Source: Acholeplasmataceae bacterium | GTDB taxonomy: Bacteria; Bacillota_I; Bacilli_A; Acholeplasmatales; Acholeplasmataceae | NCBI GenBank assembly: GCA_011620375.1 | Contig: WOZH01000024.1 | Coordinates: 1-35,888 of the forward strand | Direction: 5' to 3' | DNA length: 35,888 bases | Shown: positions 1-7,610 of the stretch, piece after piece | How the letters are laid out: each line of letters begins with the position of its first letter | How positions within the stretch are numbered: position 1 is the stretch's first letter | Notes under the pieces: generated by a model | What the model was told of the DNA's origin: nothing | Database searches by the model: none | The model's input: only the letters and a program-made list of their open reading frames with translations | Position numbers and translations under genes: made by a program

Positions 1-182
1 CATACGTACATCTAAGCACGTATTTTTAATTTGTTCAGCATTTATGATTTTAGCATATTGTCACACAAAACTCAACTATATAATCAATTAAATTGGTCAT
101 ATGACAAATGTTTAATTTTCTATTAAAATAAATGACGATATGCGATTTGATAATTATCGTTCATTTTTAAACAAAATAGGTC
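1..182. other. Intergenic region upstream of tdh
   Basis: I see no gene here. The last part holds an imperfect inverted repeat, AATGACGATA (131-140) against TATCGTTCATT (155-165). It lies just upstream of, and partly over, the weak -35 of the tdh promoter, so it could be an operator. An inner palindrome GATAATTATC sits at 149-158. Confidence 0.4.
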
Positions 183-188
183 TATAAT
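160..188 (+). promoter_or_regulatory. Promoter of tdh-kbl
   Basis: A perfect -10 box TATAAT (183-188) follows a weak -35 TTCATT (160-165) with a 17-nt spacer. It lies 52 nt before the chosen tdh start. Confidence 0.55.
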
Positions 189-195
189 AGAAGTA

Positions 196-209
196 TGAAA
201 GCGTTTTAG
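196..209 (+). promoter_or_regulatory. cre-like site at tdh transcription start
   Basis: TGAAAGCGTTTTAG matches the CcpA cre consensus TGWNANCGNTNWCA except for the last two bases. It sits directly downstream of the -10 box, where a bound repressor would block transcription. No ccpA gene is visible in this window, so this is inference. Confidence 0.35.
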
Positions 210-240
210 TTACCTATTGTTAAAGGAGATTAGAATCGTC

Positions 241-1290
241 ATGAATATGACAGCAGTAATCAAAGATAAGAGAGATGTAGGATGCAAAATTGTTAAAAGA
301 GAAGTGCCTGACACGCTGGGGGACAACGATGTATTAATTAAAGTTTTAGCGACCTCTATATGTGGCACAGATGTTCATATTTACAAATGGGATAAATGGA
401 GTCAAGAGCGCGTGAACCCACCAAATATCATGGGGCATGAATTTGCAGGTGAAGTTGTAAAAATCGGTAGAAAAGTAACAAAAGTCAAATTAGGAGATAT
501 CGTTTCATCAGAAACACATCTGGTGTGTGGCACATGTGAGTTTTGTTTGCGGGGTGAATATCATATTTGTGAGAACACCAAGATTATCGGTGTCGACGTT
601 GATGGTTGTTTTGCTGAATATATCAAAATGCCCGAATTCAATTTAATTGTCAATAAAAAAGGTATTGATCCTAAATATTTATCGATTCAAGAACCTTTAG
701 GCAATGCCGTCCACACGATGATGCATTTCGATATTAAAGATAAAGATGTCGCAGTTATCGGATGTGGACCTATTGGACTAATGGGTGTCAACATAGCGAA
801 AGCAGTTGGCGCGAAGAAAGTGATTGCTATAGAAGTAAAACCTTATCGTATAGAGATGGCTAAAAAACTTGGTGCCGATATCGTAATCAATCCACTAGTA
901 GAAGATGTTGTCAAACGTGTTCTGGAAGAAACAAATGGTAAAGGCGTTGATGTGATCGGTGAGTTTTCAGGAAATAAGTCAGCCATTGAGGCAGCTTTTA
1001 AATATATCAAACGTGGTGGTAAAATGTCAATGTTAGGCATTACGCCTGACCATGTCACATTTGATATTTCTAATGACTTTATTTTCAAAGGTATTACGAT
1101 GTATGGTGTGGTGGGTAGACGTTTGTTTGATACATGGGATAAAGTTGGCTATCTCATCAATCACCATATGTTGGATTTGGAGACGATTGTCACCCATGTA
1201 TTACCACTAGAAGATGTCAAAAAAGGTATGGAAATCATGATATCTGGACAAAGCGGAAAAGTGGTTTTGATACCCAGTCATAAGGAGTGA
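241..1290 (+). CDS. tdh: L-threonine 3-dehydrogenase
   Basis: A zinc-dependent medium-chain dehydrogenase that oxidises L-threonine with NAD+ to 2-amino-3-ketobutyrate in the cytoplasm. The 349-residue protein aligns end to end with the E. coli family pattern. Visible are catalytic-zinc residues C41 and H66-E67 with T43/H46 in CGTDVHIY, the structural-zinc cysteines C96, C99, C102 and C110, and a Rossmann GxGPIG near residue 175. An in-frame TTG at 217 extends the ORF, but the AAGGAG at 223-228 supports ATG 241 (12-nt spacer). The TGA stop is 4 nt before the kbl start and the next step's enzyme follows, so the two form an operon. Confidence 0.95.
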   Translation: MNMTAVIKDKRDVGCKIVKREVPDTLGDNDVLIKVLATSICGTDVHIYKWDKWSQERVNPPNIMGHEFAGEVVKIGRKVTKVKLGDIVSSETHLVCGTCEFCLRGEYHICENTKIIGVDVDGCFAEYIKMPEFNLIVNKKGIDPKYLSIQEPLGNAVHTMMHFDIKDKDVAVIGCGPIGLMGVNIAKAVGAKKVIAIEVKPYRIEMAKKLGADIVINPLVEDVVKRVLEETNGKGVDVIGEFSGNKSAIEAAFKYIKRGGKMSMLGITPDHVTFDISNDFIFKGITMYGVVGRRLFDTWDKVGYLINHHMLDLETIVTHVLPLEDVKKGMEIMISGQSGKVVLIPSHKE

Positions 1291-1294
1291 GTTG

Positions 1295-2464
1295 ATGGAT
1301 TTTTTTAAAGAAAAAATTGAAACATTGAAAGCAGCGGGCGTTTATCGGAAATTACCGATCAATGATGGTCCATGTGAAGCTGAAATTATGTTGGATGGCA
1401 AGAAAGTCATTAATTTATCATCTAATAACTATTTAGGATTTGCTAACCATCCGCGGTTGAAACAAGCAGCGAAGGATGCCATTGATCATTATGGGGTTGG
1501 CGCTGGTGCCGTTAGAACGATTGTTGGTAATATGACGATTCATGAACAACTAGATCAAGTCATCGCTAGATTTAAAAGAGAAGAGGCTGCAGTCGTTTTC
1601 CAGTCAGGTTATAATGTTAATGTTGGTGTGATTCAAGCGATTACAACCAAAGACGATTTGCTGATATCTGATGAGCTTAATCACGCGTCTATTATTGATG
1701 GCGTAAGGTTGTCTAGCGCATCACGTGCGGTATTTAAACATAGTGATATGGAAGACTTAAAGCGTGTGCTAGAAGAAAACAAAGATCAATATCAGCATAC
1801 ATTCATTCTGACGGATGGGGTGTTTTCGATGGATGGTGACTTAGCAAAATTGCCCGAAATCGTTAAGTTGGCTAAAAGTTATGGGGCTTTTACTTATGTT
1901 GATGATGCTCATGGTTCAGGTGTATTAGGTGACCGTGGCAGAGGGACTGTGGACCATTATCATTTACATGGTCAGGTTGATTTTATTGTTGGTACGTTAT
2001 CCAAAGCAATTGGTGTAGTTGGGGGTTATGTTTGCGGGTCAAAAGAGATGAGAGAATGGTTGCTGCATCGGGGAAGACCACTGCTCTTTTCAACAGCATT
2101 AATGCCAAGTGCTGCAGCCGCGATTATTGAAGCATTTAATATGCTAGAATCTTCAAGTGAATATACGGATAAATTGTGGGATAATGGCAGATATTTCAAG
2201 CAAAAACTATCTCAATTGGGGTTAGATATTGGTCATAGTGAAACACCGATTACACCGATTATGATTGGTGATGAAGCACTGACTATGAAATTCTCTAAAG
2301 ACTTGTTGTCAAGAGGTGTTTATGTGTCAGGTATCGTGTTTCCGACTGTCCCAAAAGGTAAAGGAAGAATCAGATGTATGGTTTCAGCACTGCATACGAA
2401 AAAAGAACTTGATCAAGCGATTGATATCATTGAATCATCAGCTAAATCTTTAAAAATCATTTAA
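1295..2464 (+). CDS. kbl: 2-amino-3-ketobutyrate CoA ligase (glycine C-acetyltransferase)
   Basis: A PLP enzyme of the alpha-oxoamine synthase family. It cleaves 2-amino-3-ketobutyrate with CoA to glycine and acetyl-CoA, completing threonine breakdown begun by tdh. The 389 residues are full length. Family signatures include [12 protein letters not shown], the [10 protein letters not shown] aspartate segment that contacts PLP, and the Schiff-base lysine K237 in [14 protein letters not shown] at 1282-1287 lies 7 nt before ATG 1295; a TTG at 1292 is also in frame but is placed worse. It is the second gene of tdh-kbl, followed by a bidirectional terminator. Confidence 0.96.
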   Translation: MDFFKEKIETLKAAGVYRKLPINDGPCEAEIMLDGKKVINLSSNNYLGFANHPRLKQAAKDAIDHYGVGAGAVRTIVGNMTIHEQLDQVIARFKREEAAVVFQSGYNVNVGVIQAITTKDDLLISDELNHASIIDGVRLSSASRAVFKHSDMEDLKRVLEENKDQYQHTFILTDGVFSMDGDLAKLPEIVKLAKSYGAFTYVDDAHGSGVLGDRGRGTVDHYHLHGQVDFIVGTLSKAIGVVGGYVCGSKEMREWLLHRGRPLLFSTALMPSAAAAIIEAFNMLESSSEYTDKLWDNGRYFKQKLSQLGLDIGHSETPITPIMIGDEALTMKFSKDLLSRGVYVSGIVFPTVPKGKGRIRCMVSALHTKKELDQAIDIIESSAKSLKII

Positions 2465-2530
2465 AGAAGATTATCATTTATGGATTTAAATAGATCACCT
2501 ATGAATGATCGACAGCGAGGGTGAATATAT

Positions 2531-2574
2531 AAAAAAGGCAGAAGCCCATCATTGGGATTTGCCTTTTATTTCTT
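2531..2574. terminator. Bidirectional terminator between kbl and tRNA-His
   Basis: The stem AAAAGGCA / TGCCTTTT (2533-2540 with 2560-2567) has an inner CCCA/TGGG pairing. A T-rich tail follows on both strands, so it can end kbl from the left and the tRNA-His transcript from the right. Confidence 0.8.
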
Positions 2575-2577
2575 TCG

Positions 2578-2654
2578 TGGGGCGGCTGAAGGGAATCGAA
2601 CCCTCGAATGTCGGGACCACAACCCGATGCGTTAACCACTTCGCCACAGCCGCC
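2578..2654 (-). tRNA. tRNA-His (anticodon GTG)
   Basis: A 77-nt cloverleaf read on the minus strand. The acceptor GGCGGCTG pairs with CAGCCGCC over 8 bp, as expected for the extra G-1:C73 pair of tRNA-His. The anticodon loop is TTGTGGT and the T-arm is GAGGG-TTCGATT-CCCTT. CCA is encoded at 2580-2578. Confidence 0.97.
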
Positions 2655-2673
2655 AAGTTGTAGCGCAATATCT

Positions 2674-2701
2674 ATTATACAATAAAATGCTTTATTGTAA
2701 A
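2674..2701 (-). promoter_or_regulatory. Promoter of tRNA-His, spacer filled by a perfect dyad
   Basis: On the minus strand TTTACA (2701-2696) and TATAAT (2679-2674) are 16 nt apart. The inverted repeat TACAATAAA-N4-TTTATTGTA (2678-2699), with perfect 9-bp arms, fills the space between the two boxes. Confidence 0.6.
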
Positions 2702-2779
2702 GTAAAAATATGTAAAAATGCAGTTTTTGTTGTGTATTATAACCTTTTCTTGTATCATATATGCGAGGATGTGATTTTA

Positions 2780-3784
2780 ATGGGAAAATGGATTGGCAGA
2801 TTTTTATACGCAATCATAATCATCTATATGACGTTCGTCATTATTCAAAGCGCTAACGGTGCGAGAAGTAATGCATATCTACTGGAAAACATGAGTGAAT
2901 ATTATAATGATGAAACACAATTTTTTAAAGGGGTTAACACACTTTTAGGTCTTGATTATATTACATATGAACCGATTGCTCCGGTTTATACTGACACGAC
3001 TAGGGAGCATCGTTTAACATTTCAAATTTATGGTATTGGCTATACAGATCAAGAGGGAATACATCTAGACGGTATGATGATTTTTGTCAATGATGTCGTT
3101 ATTTATGAAAAAAATGAAGAAACAGGATTTTATAAATTACTTGAAAATCCTTATATTAGATTGACGATATTTACAGATGAATTACAAGAAAATTCCACTG
3201 AACCAGTATCATATACATCCGTAGGTATGAATTTTTCAGCGGGATTTGTTTTTGATCAGGTAAGTTCTGAAGTCGCTTATGATCTAACAAAAACTGATGG
3301 CAGTTTAGCGAAGATTACACGGGTTGATGTTGATTATTCTAATGGCGCGACCAATGCTGATGGCAGTCTCATTTATTCTCCAGAATCCATAATGATTGTA
3401 GCTAGTCAACCAGTGGATGATCCCGTTTTCGATGACAGCATCAAGATTACAGATTTTAATTATGATCCAGAAAGTTATCGTTTAAGCGATGATATTACGA
3501 CTTGGCCCGTAACGGATGCCGAAGCTTCAACGCTTAATCTAATGACTGATCACGATGATATCACCGCATATAACTGGCATATGATTCGAGTGTATCTACT
3601 TTATGCAGGATTTGTTATTATTGTGACATATTTATTATTTTTCCATAAGAAAGTGATGGGTTTAATCCATACGAAACGAACACAAAAAAACAAAGATAAT
3701 GACATAGAAACTGAATCGGTCGATGATCATTTGGTTGAACAAATATTTAAAGATCCAGAATATAGAGAAAAAGATGGTAAATAA
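2780..3784 (+). CDS. Two-TM membrane protein with large external domain, unknown function
   Basis: I do not recognise this 334-residue protein. An N-terminal helix (about 7-26, FLYAIIIIYMTFVIIQ) and a C-terminal helix (about 275-295, LLYAGFVIIVTYLLFF) flank about 245 residues rich in Asp, Tyr, Thr and Ser that probably face outside. A short charged cytoplasmic tail ends in EYREKDGK. The ORF can be extended to 2687, but AGGA at 2766-2769 favours ATG 2780 and the extension would overlap the tRNA-His promoter region. It stands alone between tRNA-His and tRNA-Trp. A surface sensor or scaffold role is possible but unsupported. Confidence 0.75.
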   Translation: MGKWIGRFLYAIIIIYMTFVIIQSANGARSNAYLLENMSEYYNDETQFFKGVNTLLGLDYITYEPIAPVYTDTTREHRLTFQIYGIGYTDQEGIHLDGMMIFVNDVVIYEKNEETGFYKLLENPYIRLTIFTDELQENSTEPVSYTSVGMNFSAGFVFDQVSSEVAYDLTKTDGSLAKITRVDVDYSNGATNADGSLIYSPESIMIVASQPVDDPVFDDSIKITDFNYDPESYRLSDDITTWPVTDAEASTLNLMTDHDDITAYNWHMIRVYLLYAGFVIIVTYLLFFHKKVMGLIHTKRTQKNKDNDIETESVDDHLVEQIFKDPEYREKDGK

Positions 3785-3799
3785 TACCGTCTTTTTTTT
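3773..3799 (+). terminator. Terminator overlapping the stop of the two-TM protein gene
   Basis: GATGGTA (3773-3779) pairs with TACCGTC (3785-3791) including one G-U pair, then eight T. The TAA stop codon lies in the loop. Confidence 0.75.
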
Positions 3800-3807
3800 G
3801 GTTTGAA

Positions 3808-3837
3808 TTGCATTAATCATTTTAAATATGCTATACT
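3808..3837 (+). promoter_or_regulatory. Promoter of tRNA-Trp
   Basis: TTGCAT (3808-3813), an 18-nt spacer and TATACT (3832-3837) lie 14 nt before the tRNA. The spacer contains the ATTAATCATTTTA word that recurs at 3987-3999. Confidence 0.55.
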
Positions 3838-3851
3838 TATACATGCCGTTT

Positions 3852-3926
3852 AGGGATATGGTGTCAACGGTAGCACAGCGGTCTCCAAAACCGTTAGTTC
3901 GGGTTCGAATCCTGATATCCCTGCCA
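3852..3926 (+). tRNA. tRNA-Trp (anticodon CCA)
   Basis: A 75-nt cloverleaf: acceptor AGGGATA/TATCCCT, anticodon stem GCGGT/ACCGT around CTCCAAA, T-arm with GTTCGAAT, discriminator G and encoded CCA. CCA reads only UGG, which agrees with TGA being used as a stop throughout the window. Confidence 0.96.
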
Positions 3927-3940
3927 TCCATATGATTTAG

Positions 3941-3972
3941 CAGCTTAACGTTTATGGCTTGAGCTGTTTTTA
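3941..3972 (+). terminator. Terminator after tRNA-Trp
   Basis: CAGCTTAA (3941-3948) pairs with TTGAGCTG (3959-3966) with one G-U pair, followed by five T. Confidence 0.75.
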
Positions 3973-4032
3973 ATAGAAATGAATTTATTAATCATTTTAG
4001 TATGCTAAGATGAATACTGCGGAGGATTTGAT

Positions 4033-4251
4033 ATGAAAAGTAAGAGCAAGGGCGCCTTATTTCTCACTGGTGGCGTGTTACTAATCGTGAGCATTATTGT
4101 TTTCATTTTATCCTTTAATAACGAATTTATGGAAAACAGCTATCGCTTTGATTTTGGTGAAATGGGTCGGCCTGAACGTGCATTGATTGGCATTATCATT
4201 TGTATCGCCCTTTTATTACCAGCTATCTTCATTAAAACAAAGGACGAATGA
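4033..4251 (+). CDS. Small two-TM membrane protein, unknown function
   Basis: A 72-residue protein with two hydrophobic helices: about 8-26 (GALFLTGGVLLIVSIIVFIL) and about 50-66 (ALIGIIICIALLLPAIF). They are joined by a short loop with acidic and aromatic residues, and both ends are basic or charged. GGAGG at 4021-4025 gives a 7-nt spacer to ATG 4033, which supports real translation. The tRNA-Gln starts 18 nt after the stop with no promoter of its own visible, so the two may share a transcript. No family recognised. Confidence 0.75.
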   Translation: MKSKSKGALFLTGGVLLIVSIIVFILSFNNEFMENSYRFDFGEMGRPERALIGIIICIALLLPAIFIKTKDE

Positions 4252-4269
4252 CTATAAACATATTAATTT

Positions 4270-4343
4270 AGGCCCATAGCCAAGTGGTAAGGCAGAAGGC
4301 TCTGACCCTTCGATCGCTGGTTCGAACCCAACTGGGCCTGCCA
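4270..4343 (+). tRNA. tRNA-Gln (anticodon CTG)
   Basis: A 74-nt cloverleaf: acceptor AGGCCCA/TGGGCCT, anticodon stem GAAGG/CCTTC around CTCTGAC, T-loop TTCGAAC, G discriminator and encoded CCA. CTG reads CAG only, so a second tRNA-Gln with TTG should exist elsewhere. Confidence 0.95.
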
Positions 4344-4354
4344 CACATCTATCA

Positions 4355-4382
4355 GAAGACCATCATCGGTCTTTTTCTTTTT
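4355..4382 (+). terminator. Terminator after tRNA-Gln
   Basis: AAGACC (4356-4361) pairs with GGTCTT (4368-4373) around a 6-nt loop and is followed by a T-rich tract. Confidence 0.75.
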
Positions 4383-4428
4383 AGAAAAATATATTTTTTG
4401 TTGCTAATATTGGATAGGAGGATGAAAG

Positions 4429-5976
4429 ATGAAAAAGAAATTGATTATGATGATATTATTGGTTGGCTTGAGCAGTGTGATGACTGTATCTCATGCGTCC
4501 GATCGTATCGAAGATGTGTCGGGTGGAAAGAATTTATTGAATTTGAATCATATTTATACTGTGGGAAACCCAAATTATGGTAGAGATTATACGCATATGA
4601 TTGCTGTTGAACACAGTAGCACATATACGATTGTTGTCGATTATGATTATTTCAATAGTCAGTTAGAGGATCTCATGGAATTCGAGTATGAGTATTATCC
4701 ATCAGGAGAACCATTCTCATATCTCTGGCAAAATGACGTAACAAATCAACGCGTATATGTAGAATTTGTACCGCTGGATGATTATATTAATATTGTTGCT
4801 GTGCCAGTACCTCAAGGAAATAGTGCTATCAATTATAATATCATGCTATATAAAGGAGATTATGCATCTTTTGAAGGATTTGAACCCTATGTAAATGAAG
4901 GTTATGAATTTGAATTGTATGGCAGGTTAGACATTAATTATGATCAAATGATGACACTGCCGCAAATCGCGAATTTGATTATTGCTAAGGATGCTGATGG
5001 TGCTGTCATTGACAAAACGGTTGTATCAGATACCTTCAGTCCAAGTGATCAATTGCCGGGTGAATATGAGATTGTGTTTCAAACAACCAGCAATCAACTC
5101 ACAAGGAGCTATATATTAGGCATAACAGTATATGATCAAACTGCACCCATCATTGCTGGACCTGACGCATTGACATTTGAATATGCGACAAGACCGAATG
5201 TATCAGATATCACCAATCAACTTTCTGTTAGTGATAATGTTGATGACTTAGTTGCATCTGACATCAATATTGTGCTGAATACGTATAACGGAGCTTCAGG
5301 TTTAGGCGAATATCAGGTTAAATATGAGGTCACTGATTCTAGTGGCAATATCGGATATAAAACCATTTTTGTCACGCTCGTGGACACAACACCACCAGAG
5401 ATTATGGGGCCAACTGATCTCTATATATATACGACTGATACCCCTTATAATGAACAAGAGTTATTAAGTTTTTTCACAGCGAATGATGCGATCGATGGCA
5501 ATTGTTATATGGAATTAATTGAGAATAATTATTTGAGTACTGCAGTGTCAGGTATCTATCATTTCACGATCTCAACAAGCGATTTAAATTATAATGAAGC
5601 CACAAGAATTGTCTATATTCATGTTATCGATAATCGCGGTCCTTCATTTGTAACGGACGAATTAATCATCGCGACAACAGCTTCGGAACAACTATCTATG
5701 AACGATGTGATTTCGGATTTTATTGTACATATGGCACAGTCTAATATCCATGTCGAGGATGTTGAAATCAGTTATAGTCAATATGAAGATCACGAAGACG
5801 TTGAAGGTGATTATTATGTTTATCTATCTTATAAAGTAAATGGCATCACAGAAACTTCTCGAGTCCTGATTACGGTCGCGGATGACGCACCGATGTTCGC
5901 TCCGATCTATTGGTTGGGAATTGTGCCCATCATTGGTATTGGTGTACTTATTTTTGTCAAAAAAAGAAGAAGTTAG
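4429..5976 (+). CDS. Secreted Ig-like repeat surface protein with C-terminal membrane anchor
   Basis: A 515-residue exported protein. A signal peptide (1-23, cleavage likely after SHA) is followed by about 140 unrecognised residues. Then come about four Ig-like repeats of 75-85 residues (near 165-237, 238-320, 321-401, 402-485). The repeats resemble DUF5011/Cry22-type bacterial Ig domains, with joints such as DQTAPIIAG and VDTTPPEIMG and the signature VTDSSGNIGYKTIFV. A final helix (about 489-510) and KKRRS tail anchor it; there is no LPXTG motif, which suits a wall-less cell. AGGAGG at 4416-4421 supports ATG 4429. A role in adhesion or surface structure is inferred from the architecture only. 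Confidence 0.85.
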   Translation: MKKKLIMMILLVGLSSVMTVSHASDRIEDVSGGKNLLNLNHIYTVGNPNYGRDYTHMIAVEHSSTYTIVVDYDYFNSQLEDLMEFEYEYYPSGEPFSYLWQNDVTNQRVYVEFVPLDDYINIVAVPVPQGNSAINYNIMLYKGDYASFEGFEPYVNEGYEFELYGRLDINYDQMMTLPQIANLIIAKDADGAVIDKTVVSDTFSPSDQLPGEYEIVFQTTSNQLTRSYILGITVYDQTAPIIAGPDALTFEYATRPNVSDITNQLSVSDNVDDLVASDINIVLNTYNGASGLGEYQVKYEVTDSSGNIGYKTIFVTLVDTTPPEIMGPTDLYIYTTDTPYNEQELLSFFTANDAIDGNCYMELIENNYLSTAVSGIYHFTISTSDLNYNEATRIVYIHVIDNRGPSFVTDELIIATTASEQLSMNDVISDFIVHMAQSNIHVEDVEISYSQYEDHEDVEGDYYVYLSYKVNGITETSRVLITVADDAPMFAPIYWLGIVPIIGIGVLIFVKKRRS

Positions 5977-5994
5977 TAGGTTGTGCAAAAAGAA

Positions 5995-6023
5995 TTGACA
6001 CATAATAAAAAAAAAGGTATAAT
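5995..6023 (+). promoter_or_regulatory. Consensus sigma-A promoter of tRNA-Leu
   Basis: Perfect TTGACA (5995-6000) and TATAAT (6018-6023) with a 17-nt A-rich spacer, 9 nt before the tRNA. Confidence 0.9.
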
Positions 6024-6032
6024 TCTTTTTGC

Positions 6033-6117
6033 GCGGGTGTGGCGAAATTGGCAGACGCACTAGACTTAGGATCTAGCGCCCTACGGCATGCAGGTTCAAG
6101 TCCTGTCACCCGCACCA
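6033..6117 (+). tRNA. tRNA-Leu (anticodon TAG)
   Basis: An 85-nt class II tRNA: acceptor GCGGGTG/CACCCGC, anticodon stem CTAGA/TCTAG around CTTAGGA, a long variable arm (CGCCCTACGGCAT), T-loop TTCAAGT, discriminator A and encoded CCA. Confidence 0.97.
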
Positions 6118-6191
6118 CTTACTCATGAAATGACTCCAAAAAGCTGGAGAAAGTTGACATACGCTTAGAAAATATGAAGGATATAAAAGAC

Positions 6192-6221
6192 AAAGGGCAG
6201 ACCCGAGGGCCTGCCTTTTTG
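6192..6221. terminator. Terminator between tRNA-Leu and csp, probably bidirectional
   Basis: AAAGGGCAG (6192-6200) pairs with CTGCCTTTT (6211-6219) with one bulged G and an inner CCC/GGG. Five T follow on plus; the minus side has only a short T tract. Confidence 0.7.
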
Positions 6222-6281
6222 AATACTGTGCTATTTTTCGAGATTTTCTATTTCTAGAAAAACCTTTTGTTCATAGTTGTA

Positions 6282-6479
6282 TTAAAATTTAACAACGTTC
6301 GTTGCTGTTTCGCCGCGATCGCTTTTTGTAACATCAAATTCTACTTTGTCGCCTTCTTCTAATGTTTTGTAGCCATCAGTTTGAATTGCACTGAAGTGTA
6401 CAAAAACATCTTTGCCTTCTGCTGTAGAGATAAATCCATATCCCTTGTCAGAATTGAACCATTTTACTGTTCCTGTCAT
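6282..6479 (-). CDS. cspA: Cold-shock domain protein
   Basis: A single OB-fold RNA/DNA chaperone of 65 residues, the usual length. It carries RNP1 KGYGFI and RNP2 VFVHF, plus the family start MTGTVKWFN and C-terminal ATNVVKF. Its role is to keep mRNA unstructured; cold induction cannot be read from sequence. AAAAGGAG lies upstream of the ATG on the minus strand, and a promoter is visible about 60 nt upstream, leaving a short leader of about 50 nt rather than the long leader of E. coli cspA. It is a monocistronic unit divergent from bcp-nifJ. Confidence 0.96.
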   Translation of the reverse strand: MTGTVKWFNSDKGYGFISTAEGKDVFVHFSAIQTDGYKTLEEGDKVEFDVTKSDRGETATNVVKF

Positions 6480-6538
6480 GTCGATTACTCCTTTTTACTT
6501 TTCTTGTGATAAATCTTTGAATGATCTATACCTATGTT

Positions 6539-6566
6539 AGTATACACCAAAATTACTATAAAGCAA
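6539..6566 (-). promoter_or_regulatory. Promoter of the cold-shock gene
   Basis: On the minus strand TTGCTT (6566-6561) and TATACT (6544-6539) are separated by 16 nt. Confidence 0.6.
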
Positions 6567-6965
6567 CATAAAAGTATATTAAAAATAACAAAAATTCAGA
6601 ATACGTATTCATTTTCACGTTTATCTACTGATGATAACTAGATGTTTGCATTTAAAATTGGGATAACAAACGATTAGCCTTGCTTTTATAAATCAAAAAC
6701 CGTTATTTCGTCTTTGTTGAAACAAGGACGCCAACGACTCACCCAATGACTTTGAAAAGAAAATATGATGTCGGCATATTGATAAAAAAAGTGTAATGTG
6801 TAGCCTTAAATTGTATCAACGAAACATTAATATCTACAGTAAGATATGACCTTAAACATTTGGACGATAACACCAAGAATTTTGTTCATGTTTATATTTT
6901 ATATATAGGAAATGTGTGAAGTAACCCGCAAATGATGAATATTCAAAGAAAACCTTTCATAATAA
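6567..6965. other. About 400 bp without a recognisable gene
   Basis: I find no ORF, tRNA or known riboswitch here. The only clear structure is a near-perfect hairpin at 6709-6730, CGTCTTTGTT against AACAAGGACG. It has no T tract on the plus side and only interrupted T on the minus side. The region may hold an unrecognised small RNA or decayed sequence. Confidence 0.4.
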
Positions 6966-6990
6966 TTGACAAAGTGCTACAATTGATAAG

Positions 6991-7022
6991 CGGTGGGGTA
7001 TATCCCTATGCGGATGACACCG
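6991..7022. other. Hairpin in the leader region upstream of bcp
   Basis: CGGTG (6991-6995) pairs with CACCG (7018-7022), enclosing a second pairing GGG/CCC (6996-6998 with 7004-7006). The T-rich run TATATTTTT follows. It could be the end of a short upstream transcript or a leader structure. TTGACA at 6966-6971 lacks a well-spaced -10 box. Confidence 0.3.
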
Positions 7023-7029
7023 TATATTT

Positions 7030-7044
7030 TTAAAATCATTCTAA
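7030..7044 (+). promoter_or_regulatory. PerR/Fur-type box upstream of bcp-nifJ
   Basis: TTAAAATCATTCTAA matches the PerR box TTATAATNATTATAA at 12 of 14 fixed positions, the two mismatches being symmetric (positions 4 and 12). It lies 49 bp before the -10 box. Control of a peroxiredoxin by PerR would make sense, but neither perR nor fur is in the window. Confidence 0.4.
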
Positions 7045-7092
7045 TATGGCCGAAAAATGAAAAAAGGTCTTAAAAAAAAGGCTTATATGTAA

Positions 7093-7098
7093 TATAAT
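7093..7098 (+). promoter_or_regulatory. -10 box of bcp-nifJ promoter
   Basis: A perfect TATAAT 41 nt before the bcp ATG, with no good -35 box. AGGTCT (7065-7070) and AGACCT (7099-7104) form an inverted repeat flanking it, which may be an operator. Confidence 0.5.
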
Positions 7099-7139
7099 AG
7101 ACCTGTTAGAAGTTATGCGATATAAAGGTGTGAGATTAG

Positions 7140-7601
7140 ATGCTAAAAGCAGGCATGAAAGCTGAAAATTTTAGTTTGCCAGATGCTGATGGAAATATTC
7201 ATAGTCTAATAGATTATCGGGGTAAAAAAGTGATTCTCTATTTTTATCCAAAGGATATGACGTCAGGTTGTACAACACAAGCATGTGCTTTTCGTGATGT
7301 TTATGACGACTATAAGGAAAGAGACCTCGTCTTAATTGGTGTTTCTAAAGACGATGAAAACAGTCATAAAAAATTCATTGAAAAATACGATTTGCCTTTT
7401 TTACTTTTAAGTGATGTCGACACAACAGTATGTAAAAAATATGGCGTTTGGGTCGAAAAATCGCTCTATGGTAATCATTATATGGGCATACAGCGTGCGA
7501 CATTCATCATCGATGAAAATGGCACGATTATTAAAGTTTTTGAAAAAGCTTCTCCTAAAGAGAATGCGAATGACATACTTAATTTTTTAAACCGTTACTA
7601 G
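7140..7601 (+). CDS. bcp: Thiol peroxidase, Bcp-type peroxiredoxin
   Basis: Reduces hydrogen peroxide and alkyl hydroperoxides with electrons from thioredoxin. The 153-residue protein has the usual Bcp length. It shows the peroxidatic C44 and resolving C49 in SGCTTQACAFRD, matching C45/C50 spacing of E. coli Bcp (atypical two-cysteine type), and YFYPKDMTSGC before the active site. A weak SD AAAGGTG lies near 7125-7131. Only 9 nt separate its TAG from the nifJ start, so the two are an operon: a peroxidase paired with an oxygen-sensitive iron-sulphur enzyme. Confidence 0.94.
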   Translation: MLKAGMKAENFSLPDADGNIHSLIDYRGKKVILYFYPKDMTSGCTTQACAFRDVYDDYKERDLVLIGVSKDDENSHKKFIEKYDLPFLLLSDVDTTVCKKYGVWVEKSLYGNHYMGIQRATFIIDENGTIIKVFEKASPKENANDILNFLNRY

Positions 7602-7610
7602 GAGGTTACT

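Noticed and set aside
3852-3926. TGA read as tryptophan, as in mycoplasmas
   Set aside because: Many genes (tdh, sufC, oppB, oppD, and others) end cleanly in TGA at operon overlaps, Trp is TGG, and the tRNA-Trp anticodon is CCA, not TCA.
4284-4583. 99-codon ORF overlapping tRNA-Gln
   Set aside because: It runs through the tRNA and its terminator and into the Ig-repeat gene in another frame.
6152-6190. TTGACA at 6154 as promoter of a small RNA ending at the 6192-6221 hairpin
   Set aside because: No -10 box at 16-18 nt; the hairpin is explained as the tRNA-Leu terminator.
6960-7030. Fluoride-type riboswitch suggested by GATGACACC
   Set aside because: The 5' half of the crcB motif and its pseudoknot partners are missing, and bcp is not a usual target.
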